The notes under the pieces: generated by a model
Told to the model about the DNA's origin: nothing
What the model saw: only the letters and a program-made list of their open reading frames with translations
The model's database searches: none
Position numbers and translations under genes: made by a program
Part shown: positions 27,740 through 35,800 of the stretch, one piece after another
Numbering within the stretch: the stretch's first letter is position 1
Layout of the letters: each line of letters begins with the position of its first letter
Assembly: GCA_028284045.1 (NCBI GenBank)
Contig: JANQSN010000017.1
Span: 1-64,000, forward strand
DNA length: 64,000 nucleotides
Direction of reading: 5' to 3'
From: Alphaproteobacteria bacterium
GTDB lineage: Bacteria; Pseudomonadota; Alphaproteobacteria; DSM-16000; Inquilinaceae

Positions 27740-28618
27740 ATGCCGAGCTTTCCGATCGCCGACGACTACGCCCGCGCCCGCGGCCTGCCCTCCGACCTGC
27801 CGCCGGAGCGGCCGCCCGCGCCGATCCTGAAGGGCCAAGCCGCCCTGGTCACCGGTGCCAGCTCCGGCATCGGCCGCGCCATCGCCATCGGCCTGGCCCG
27901 TGCCGGGGCGCGCGTCGCCGTCAACTACCGCAAATCGGCGGCCGAGGCCGACGGCGTGCTGGCCGAGATCGCCGCGGACGGCGGCGAGGCAATCGGCGTG
28001 CAGGGCGATGTCAGTGTCGAGGACCAAGTCGAGGCGATGTTCGCCCGCACCGTGGCGGCGTTCGGCGCGCTCGACATCCTGGTCAGCAATGCCGGCCTGC
28101 AGCAGGACGCGGCCTTCGACGAGATGACGCTGGACCAGTGGCGCCGGGTCATCGACGTCAACCTGACGGGGCAGTTCCTGTGCGCCCGCGCCGCCGTGCG
28201 CCAGTTCAAGGCGCAAGGGCTACGCCCAGAGGTCTCCACCGCTCGCGGCAAGATCATCTGCATCAGCTCCGTCCACGACGTCATTCCGTGGGCCGGCCAT
28301 GTCAACTACGCGGCCTCCAAGGGCGGCGTGATGCTGATGATGAAATCGCTGGCCCAGGAGGTCGCGCCCTTGCGCATCCGGGTCAACAGCATCTGCCCCG
28401 GCGCGATCCGCACGCCGATCAACACCCAGGCCTGGTCGACGCCGGAGGCCTATGGCGCGCTGATGGACTTGGTGCCCTACAAGCGCATCGGCGAGCCGCA
28501 GGACATCGCCCAGGCCGCCGTCTGGCTGGCGTCCGACTACGCCGACTACATCAGCGGCATCAACCTCTATGTCGACGGCGGCATGACGCTCTATCCGGGC
28601 TTCGAAGAAGGCGGCTGA
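27740..28618 (+). CDS. SDR-family oxidoreductase, glucose 1-dehydrogenase type
   Basis: Encodes 292 residues. The complete classical SDR set is present: 'ALVTGASSGIGRAIA' near residue 38, 'NAGLQ', 'ISSVHDVIPW' with the catalytic Ser, 'YAASKGGVM' with Tyr and Lys, and 'YVDGGMTLYPGF' at the end, the last being typical of glucose dehydrogenase-like enzymes. An N-terminal extension (about 35 residues) before the Rossmann fold is usual for this subgroup. The ATG at 27740 with 'ggag' upstream is chosen; a GTG at 27710, directly after the GH63 stop, would add ten residues. Position suggests oxidation of the sugar released by the GH63 enzyme. Confidence 0.88.
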   Translation: MPSFPIADDYARARGLPSDLPPERPPAPILKGQAALVTGASSGIGRAIAIGLARAGARVAVNYRKSAAEADGVLAEIAADGGEAIGVQGDVSVEDQVEAMFARTVAAFGALDILVSNAGLQQDAAFDEMTLDQWRRVIDVNLTGQFLCARAAVRQFKAQGLRPEVSTARGKIICISSVHDVIPWAGHVNYAASKGGVMLMMKSLAQEVAPLRIRVNSICPGAIRTPINTQAWSTPEAYGALMDLVPYKRIGEPQDIAQAAVWLASDYADYISGINLYVDGGMTLYPGFEEGG

Positions 28619-28628
28619 GTCGCCTGTC

Positions 28629-29831
28629 TCACCGCCGCGCATCGCGAGGTGTGGGGCGGCGAATGCGGCGGCCGCGGTGGTCCTGGCCGACATGCATGCC
28701 GGGCGGCAGCCGGCCGGTCGGCGGGAAGGGGCGGCTGCCGAGACAGTCATAGTAGCTGTCGTGGGTCAGGCAGGAGGTGCGGGCGACCGGCCACACCATC
28801 ATTCGCAGGAAATCCTGGTCAACGTTCAGCGTCTCCAGCCGGTCCGGCTTGAACCGGGCGCGCAGATCCGCCAAGTCCGGTAGCATGCCGCCAACGCCGC
28901 CCCACATGCCGGCCAGCATCGGGTCGGTATGGGTCCACCAGTCGCGCATGACGTGGAAATAGCGGCCGCTCGCCAGCCAGTCGTCGACCGCGGCGCGCTC
29001 CTGGGTGTTGACGACGCTGTCGGCGTCGCGGATCAGGAAGCGGGCAACGGTAGGGTCGCACGCCACCTCGAACCGCCAGAACAAGCCGTCGCCCAGCCCG
29101 GACGGCCCGTCACGCCTTACCACCTCCGCCCCGAGCGCCGTCAACTCGTCGACCACGGCCGCGGGCACGCCTTGCCCGACGAAGACGCGGGCGACCCAGC
29201 CGGGATAGATCTCCGGGATCAGCAGAGCATTGCGGAGGACGCCGACGGTGTAGCGCGGATCGCCGCCCCACAGGCTGAAGGCGATGACATTGGCGGTGCG
29301 GTTTCGCGCCTCGAAGGGCGGCGGCGGCCCGTCGGGCAGGCCGAAGGCCGGGTTGGCGGCGGCCGCCTCCTCATCCTTCAGGGTCAGCGAGCGGATGCCG
29401 TGTTCGCGCGCCTTGGGGAGCCGGCCGGTATAGGCATAGGCATAGGCCAGCCCGTCATGCACGCTCCAGTGACGCTTGCCCAGCGCCAACGTCGCGTTCA
29501 GCGCCTCGATGGCGCCGGCGAAGTCCTGCAGCTTGGCCAGGCACATGCCGAGATTCTGCTGCAGCACCGGCGATCTCGGGAACGAGCGCAGGCCGGAGCG
29601 GCAGGTCTCCGCCGCCTGCTCATGCCGGCCCGCCACGTAGTGGACGACGACCAGCCGCTCGAAGACCGCCAGATTGTGCAGGCCCCGGCGTGCCAGATCG
29701 GCGGCGAGCGCCGTATAGCCGTCGGTCGCCTCGTCGATCCGGCCGGCCCGGTAGACGGCCGCCAGCCGGTCGAGCGCCGCCACCGCGTCCGGGGGAAGCT
29801 GGCCGACGGAAACGGCTTGCCGGCGCCCCAT
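28629..29831 (-). CDS. TPR-repeat protein with a putative glycosyltransferase-like domain
   Basis: Encodes 400 residues. Residues 1-160 contain about four tetratricopeptide-like helical pairs ('ALDRLAAVYRAGRIDEATDG', 'QQNLGMCLAKLQDFAGAIEA'). From about residue 175 a second domain starts 'NVIAFSLWGGDPRYTVGVLR' and later has 'RFLIRDADSVVNTQERAAV' and 'RYFHVMRDWWTHTDPMLAGM'. The RDAD motif after a helix could be a DxD-type metal site of a GT-A sugar transferase, but I do not recognise the family with certainty. The C-terminus is basic. The ATG at 29831 leaves 35 bp to the upstream ABC exporter gene; the frame is open to 29942 but overlaps that gene. Confidence 0.75.
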   Translation of the reverse strand: MGRRQAVSVGQLPPDAVAALDRLAAVYRAGRIDEATDGYTALAADLARRGLHNLAVFERLVVVHYVAGRHEQAAETCRSGLRSFPRSPVLQQNLGMCLAKLQDFAGAIEALNATLALGKRHWSVHDGLAYAYAYTGRLPKAREHGIRSLTLKDEEAAAANPAFGLPDGPPPPFEARNRTANVIAFSLWGGDPRYTVGVLRNALLIPEIYPGWVARVFVGQGVPAAVVDELTALGAEVVRRDGPSGLGDGLFWRFEVACDPTVARFLIRDADSVVNTQERAAVDDWLASGRYFHVMRDWWTHTDPMLAGMWGGVGGMLPDLADLRARFKPDRLETLNVDQDFLRMMVWPVARTSCLTHDSYYDCLGSRPFPPTGRLPPGMHVGQDHRGRRIRRPTPRDARR

Positions 29832-29866
29832 CGTCAGCCGGCCGCCGATGGTCGGCCCCGCTTGCG

Positions 29867-31729
29867 TCACGGCTTGGCGATGGCGACCGCCGGAGACGCC
29901 GCGGCGTCCTCCTCTGCCGCCTGTTCCTGCTGGCTCTGCCACAGCGCGGCATAGAGCCCATCGGCGGCCAGCAGGTCGCCGTGGCGGCCGCGCTCGGCGA
30001 CGCGGCCCTCCTGCAAAACGATGATCTCGTCGGCGTCGATCACCGTGGACAGGCGGTGGGCGATCACCAGTGTCGTGCGCCCGGCGCTGACCGCGCGCAG
30101 GCTCGCCTGGATCTCCCGCTCGGTGTGGGTGTCCAGCGCGGAGGTCGCCTCGTCAAACAGCAGGATCGGCGGGTCCTTCAAGATGGTGCGGGCGATGGCG
30201 ACACGCTGCTTCTCCCCGCCGGACAGCTTCAGCCCGCGCTCGCCGACTCGGGTCTCGTAGCCGTCGGGCAGCGCGGCGACGAAGTCGTGGATGTGTGCCA
30301 GCCGCGCCGTTCGCTCGATGGCGGCCGCGGCCGCGCCCGGCCGGCCATAGGCGATGTTGTAGGCGACGGTGTCGTTGAACAGCACCGTGTCCTGCGGAAC
30401 GATGCCGATCGCGCGCCGGAGCGAGGTCTGGGTGATGTCGCGGATGTCCTGCCCGTCGATCCGGATGGCGCCGCCGACCACGTCGTAGAAGCGGAACAGC
30501 AGCCGGCCGATGGTCGATTTGCCGGCCCCGGTGGCCCCGACGATCGCCACGGTCCGGCCGGGCGCCACGGTGAAACTGACGCCCTTCAGGATCGGCCGGC
30601 GGGCGTCGTAGCCGAAGGCGACGTCCTCGAAGCGGACCTCCCCGCCGGTCACCGCCAGGTCGGGAGCGCCGGGCCGGTCGTCGACCTCCGTCTGCTCGCC
30701 CAGCAGGCCGAACATGCGCTCCATATCCACCAACGCTTGTTTAATCTCGCGATAGACAAAGCCAAAGAAATTCAGCGGCTGGTAGAGCTGCATCAGATAG
30801 GTGTTGACCACGACGAAGTCGCCGACGGTGAACCGGCCGGCGACGATGCCGCGGGCGGCCAGATACATCACGAGCGCAAGGCCGGTGGCGATGATCAGCG
30901 CCTGGCCGGTGTTCAGCAGCGACAGCGACACCCGGCTGTCGACGGCGGCGTTCTCATAGCGGGCTTGGCTCGCGTCGAAGCGGGCGGCCTCATGCGCCTC
31001 GTTGTTGAAATACTTGACCGTCTCGAAGTTCAACAGGCTGTCGATCGCCTTGGTGTTCGCCTCTTCGTCCGCCTGGTTCATGCGCCGGCGCAGGCGCAGG
31101 CGCCATTCGGTGACGGTCACCGTGAAGACGATATAGGCGACGACGGTGGTGACGGTGACGGCGGCGATGGCGAAGTCGAACAGGGTCCACAAGATCACTG
31201 CGACCAGCAGGATCTCCACCAGCGTCGGCGCTATGTTGAACAGCGTGAAGTTCAGCAGGGTCTGAATGGCCGAAGTGCCGCGCTCGATCACCCGGCTCAG
31301 GCCACCGGTCTGGCGTTCCAGATGGAAGCGCAGCGACAGGCCGTGCAGGTGCCGGAAGACGGCCAGCGCGGATGTGCGGATCGCCCGGTAGGCGACGCGC
31401 GCGAAGACCGCGTCGCGCAGCTCCGCAAAGCCCAGCGAACCGACCCGGGCGAGGCCATAGGCGACGATCAGCGCCACCGGCACGGCCAGCAGGCTGGCCT
31501 CCACCGACAGCGCATCGACCGCCTGCCCGTAGAGCAGCGGCACATAGACATTGGCGGCCTTGGCGGCGACCAGGAACACCATTGCGGCGACCACCCGGGC
31601 GCGCAGGCCCCATTGGCCGACCGGCCACAGATAGGGCCACAGCATGCGCAAGACCGACGCCGCGCCGGTCGGCGCCCGCAGAGTGACGGCGGGGGATGGG
31701 GGCGCGGCGGGCGCGGAGGACAGCGTCAT
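29867..31729 (-). CDS. Atm1/HMT1-type ABC exporter (half-transporter)
   Basis: Encodes 620 residues: an N-terminal six-helix transmembrane domain (about 40-330) fused to a nucleotide-binding domain (about 370-600). The latter has Walker A 'GATGAGKST', signature 'LSGGEKQRV', Walker B 'ILLFDEATSALD' and the H-loop 'IAHRLST'. The 'YFNNEAHE' segment and 'LLNTGQALIIATGLA' in the membrane domain are typical of the Atm1 family, which exports glutathione-derived or metal-conjugated compounds in Alphaproteobacteria and sulfur compounds in mitochondria. It is expected to act as a homodimer in the inner membrane. The TPR-protein gene follows on the same strand. Confidence 0.93.
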   Translation of the reverse strand: MTLSSAPAAPPSPAVTLRAPTGAASVLRMLWPYLWPVGQWGLRARVVAAMVFLVAAKAANVYVPLLYGQAVDALSVEASLLAVPVALIVAYGLARVGSLGFAELRDAVFARVAYRAIRTSALAVFRHLHGLSLRFHLERQTGGLSRVIERGTSAIQTLLNFTLFNIAPTLVEILLVAVILWTLFDFAIAAVTVTTVVAYIVFTVTVTEWRLRLRRRMNQADEEANTKAIDSLLNFETVKYFNNEAHEAARFDASQARYENAAVDSRVSLSLLNTGQALIIATGLALVMYLAARGIVAGRFTVGDFVVVNTYLMQLYQPLNFFGFVYREIKQALVDMERMFGLLGEQTEVDDRPGAPDLAVTGGEVRFEDVAFGYDARRPILKGVSFTVAPGRTVAIVGATGAGKSTIGRLLFRFYDVVGGAIRIDGQDIRDITQTSLRRAIGIVPQDTVLFNDTVAYNIAYGRPGAAAAAIERTARLAHIHDFVAALPDGYETRVGERGLKLSGGEKQRVAIARTILKDPPILLFDEATSALDTHTEREIQASLRAVSAGRTTLVIAHRLSTVIDADEIIVLQEGRVAERGRHGDLLAADGLYAALWQSQQEQAAEEDAAASPAVAIAKP

Positions 31730-31780
31730 GATGCCCGGAAAGTTAGTGCACCGAACGAGGGTGGCAAACCCCCGCCGCCG

Positions 31781-31996
31781 TCACCGGTCGGGACCCGAGC
31801 CCGCCGCATCGATGACCGCAGCGATGGAGAGCTGAAACAGCGTGATCGCCGTCAGCACCGCCCCGACGCCATGCCAAAAATAGGCCGCCTCCCCCGGCTG
31901 CAACGCCGCATAGACCCAGCCCCCGGCCGCCATCAGTCCCGTGCCGGCGGCGAAGATCTTTAGGAGTATGGCGAGCTTGCGCAGGAAGGAGAGCAT
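31781..31996 (-). CDS. Small membrane protein
   Basis: Encodes 71 residues. Two hydrophobic segments (about 9-30 and 38-62) are preceded by a basic N-terminus 'MLSFLRKL', giving a probable helical hairpin with both ends in the cytoplasm. The ATG at 31996 is favoured because the upstream extension of the frame is Trp/Cys-rich and unlike a membrane protein, and 'gagag' lies upstream. No family is recognised. It lies upstream of the Atm1-type exporter on the same strand, 51 bp away, and could be co-transcribed. Confidence 0.6.
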   Translation of the reverse strand: MLSFLRKLAILLKIFAAGTGLMAAGGWVYAALQPGEAAYFWHGVGAVLTAITLFQLSIAAVIDAAGSGPDR

Positions 31997-32259
31997 GGTG
32001 GCGCCTTGCGCTTTGTCGGGCCTTATCGGAACCGTCATCATGGATTGACAGGCCCATCCAACGAACCAAAATGGATAGGGTAATTGCCGAATTTGGATGA
32101 TTGCGTGGGAGTGGCAACATGCCTGGCGGTCCGATCCTTCCCATCGTCTAAGGGTGCGAGCCATCGGCCGTTCCCGACGGTTGGAACGGATATCCAGAGA
32201 ATCCGCAGTCGCTTACTCAAGCGGTTTCCAGCTTCTCTCTTGATGCGCAACCAGATCTT

Positions 32260-32772
32260 TCAGATCTTGAATCGCTGATGCGCAAGCGTCGGACGCTCTA
32301 AGTGCTCGGTCCTGAAGACCGAGCAACACAACCTCTTTGCGATCGATGTTAGCCTGCCAAATCTCTCGCCGGTCATATCCTCAAGAATATTCGACACCAT
32401 ATTGGATAGACGCAGATACTCCTTGATCTTCGCCTGGAACTGGCTGGGAAGACTGGATACGCGTTCAATCATCTCCATGGCAGAACCGTCAGGCAGCCGC
32501 TCGTAAGTCACATAGGGCGTGAAGGCCGGATCGGCGCGGAGCTTCCCGACCAACGTCTCGAACATCTGCTGACTGGTCGAGGCCGCACCGATCCGCCTGT
32601 CTGTCTCCAGATCGGCGATCAGGCTCCGCGCCGATTTGAGGATGAGGGCACGGCGCTCCCGCACCCGCAGCCAGAGCCCAAGAACCTGTGTCAGGGTCCA
32701 GAGGGCGAAGGCGACACCCGCCGTGATGGCCGCAGCCCCGACGCGCGGATCGAAGACCGTCCCCTCCGTCAT
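32260..32772 (-). CDS. Membrane-anchored protein of unknown function
   Basis: Encodes 170 residues. One membrane segment (about 12-35) is followed by a basic stretch 'RVRERRALILK' and a soluble helical domain with 'YLRLSNMVSNILEDMTGERF'. The N-terminal two-thirds has the usual G/C-rich codon choice, but the 3' third is noticeably less GC-rich, as is the 260 bp beyond the stop. This may mark foreign or decaying DNA, or a frameshift near the C-terminus. It is transcribed away from the propionyl-CoA synthase gene's 3' end, on the same strand, with 49 bp between. No family is recognised. Confidence 0.6.
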   Translation of the reverse strand: MTEGTVFDPRVGAAAITAGVAFALWTLTQVLGLWLRVRERRALILKSARSLIADLETDRRIGAASTSQQMFETLVGKLRADPAFTPYVTYERLPDGSAMEMIERVSSLPSQFQAKIKEYLRLSNMVSNILEDMTGERFGRLTSIAKRLCCSVFRTEHLERPTLAHQRFKI

Positions 32773-32821
32773 CGTCCGGCAGTTCCGGTCGGGAAGCCGT
32801 CCGGCCGCACTACCATCCGAC

Positions 32822-35800
32822 TCACGCCTCCGCCGCCTGCGCCCAGGCGAGCAGCAGTTCGTCGCGGGTCTTCAGGCCGGGCTCCGGCAGGGCGTGGTTG
32901 ACGACCGCCTTGCCGAAGCCGCCGGTGGCGGCGTCCAAGTGGTTTTCGTACATCGCCTGGTGCAGGGCCGGCAGGTCGTGCCAGGCGCCGAGATGGACCG
33001 GCGGCACGGTCACCGCGCCGCCCGCGATCATCCGGTTGAGGGCGGCGATCTCCGCGGCGCTGTTGAGATGCGACGAGACGATCGCCGCCGTCGGCATCAG
33101 GATGCGGCGCTGGCGCATCCACACCTGCGGCGCATAGAAGCTGTAGCGCCGGCCGCCCATATCGCCGCAATAGACCACCCGGCCGGTATGCGGGCGCACC
33201 AGCATGGTGGTGTAGGCCAGGCTGTCGGTCCGGGCGCGCTCCACCACGATGTCGGGCTGGCCGCGCGGGTTGTCGGCGCTGCGCAAGAGGCGCCCGATGG
33301 CGGCGCCCAAGGGCTTGAACGTATCCTCCGTCATCCGCCGGACGGTTTCCTTGAAGCCCGCGGTATCGCGCGCTAGGTCGGGCAGGTCCGGCATGGTCTC
33401 CGGCCAGCGGAATTGCGGCACGCGCCGGGCGATCTCCGCCAGGGACACGACCCCGACCACCGCATCGCCGTAGCCGAGCGAGGCGACGAAGTCCCGCTGG
33501 TCGTCCCCGTCGGTCACCACGACGATCCGCCCGCCGGCCCGGCGCGCGGCCTCAATCGCCGCCAACGCCGTCTCGTCGCGCACCCGGCCGGCCACGCCGT
33601 AGAAGACCACGACCGCCTCGCCGGGCCGCAGGCCGGCACGGGCCAGCATCGCCGCCGGCTCCGCGCCGCCGGGCTTGCCGAGGAAGGTCATATGGTGGCC
33701 GGTGCTGGCCCCGAAGAAGGTGATGACCCCGCCCTCGCCCAAGGCCTGGAAGCTGCGGGGAAACGCGGTTTCGCCGGCATGGCTGAGCGCGAAGTCGACC
33801 AGCCGGCCGCCATGGGCCTCGGCCACGGCGTCGAGCCAGGGCCGCCCCGCCGCCGCCCAGGCGTCCCACGCCGCGGGATCGGCCGGCACGCGGGTAAACA
33901 GCCCGGCCAGCGCGTCCGCCCGGCGATCGACCGCGGCCGCACCCGTGGCCTCCACCGCAGCGCGCCGGGCGGGGCCGGAGACCAGGCCGACCACCCGCGC
34001 GCCGGCCGCCCGACCGATGGCCACCGCCCATTGCCCGGTGCCCGACGCGGCCCCCTCCACCAGCAGGCCGCTGCCCGCCGTAACCCCGAGCGCGCGGAAC
34101 AGCGCACGATAGGCGGTGCCGCCGGCCAGCATGTAGGACCCCGCCGCTTCCAGGCTGAGATCGCCGGGCGGGGCGAACAGTTGCGGGCCCTGCGCCGTCA
34201 TGAACTGCCGGTGCGAGCCGTCCGGCGTCTGATAGCCCTGGATGTGGAAGCGGGTCGCCATCGGGTCGGCGCCGGCCTCCGGGTCCATCAGGTCGGACAC
34301 ACCGGCATAGATCGCCACCACGTCGCCAACCGCCAGCCGGCCTTCCGCCTGCAGCGCCTCGCCGAGGCGCACGATCAGCCCGACGCCGCCGGAGCCGCTG
34401 ACATGCACGTCTTCGTCATGGTCGTCGAGCACGCTGATCGGCAGGCCGGTAACCGCCCAAACGTCGTTGTAATTGACCTCCGACGCCAGGACATAGACCA
34501 GCGCCTCCGTCGGCCCCGGGTCCGGCACCGGGACCAGCGCCTCGACCTCCGCCTCCGCCGGGTCGCCGTGCCGGGCCGCCCCGGTCGCCGGATCCCGCAC
34601 GACCGCATAGGCGCATTGCCAGTCCGGCAGCGGCGTCACCCCGGGCACGAAGGGGCTGCCGATGGGCAGCAGGCGGCCGGCCTCGACCAACCGCGCGCAC
34701 GTCGCCGGGTCGGCGGCGGGGCGCGGCCGCGCCGGCAGGGGCGGCGACTGCTTGTCGAGGAAGAGGCGGATGCCGCGCCGTCCCCCGGCCTCGCCATCGA
34801 CGACGAAGCGGGCGAACACCCGCGACTCCGCCGCCAGCCCGGCCAAGTACCCATCGCGGAACCCCTGGCGCACCAAGTCGACGATGGCGCGGGCGACCGG
34901 GCCACGACCGACGCTGTCGGACTGCGCGAGGCAGAGCCGGACATAGGCATCGCCAAGCGCCCGATCGACCAGCGCATCGGCCCCGTCCGCCACCGCCTGC
35001 CATCGCGTGATCGCGGCGTGGCGCGCCTGCATTGCCTCAACCGCCGGGCCGGTGCCGTGGGCGACGGCCTCGCGCGCCAGCGCGCGCGCCTGCGACAAGG
35101 CATCGGCGGGGGCCGTCACCATCCGGTCGACCAGGCCCAGCCAGACCGCGTCGCCGACCTCGACCGCGCGGCCCGACAGCAGCAGCGCCAGCGCTGAGAC
35201 CAGGGCGGCGGCCGGGTCGCCGCCCGCCGCCGCCGCCCGCTCCATCAACAGCCGCGGCCAGCGCTGGGTGCCGCCGAAGCCCGGCGGCAGGAACAGGTTG
35301 ATCTCTGGCTGGCCGATCCGCGTGCGCTCGGTGGCCAGGCGCAGATGGCAGGCCGCCGCCAGCTCCGCCCCGCCGCCCAGCGCCACGCCGTCCAGCACCG
35401 CGATCACCGGTTTGGCCGCCGCCTCCAGTCGGCGGAACAGGCCATGCGCCTTGGCGGCGACGGCCTGGGCCTCGGCCTCGTCATGCACCTCCTCCACAAG
35501 CTGGCGGATATCCGCCCCGGCGACGAAGGTGCCGGCTCCGGCGCCGGCCAGGACGATCGCCCCGATATCGGCGCGCCGCAGCAGGTGGTCGGCCAGCGTC
35601 GACAGCTCGTCGAGCACGCGTTCCGACAGCGCGTTGACCGGGGGGTTGGCGATGGTGACGGTGGCGATCAGGCGGTCGCCCACCGCGCCCGCCGGGTCGT
35701 ATTCCACGCGCAGGCTGCGCGTCGTCTCCAGCCGGTCGCGTACCGCCAGGCGCGCCTGGCGCCGGCGCCAGTCGCCGACGCGCCCCTCGATCTCGCCCAG

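Noticed and set aside
32084-32278. 64-residue plus-strand frame
   Set aside because: It has no homology signal and no codon bias like the neighbours. It lies in a composition-shifted gap and overlaps the end of the minus-strand gene.
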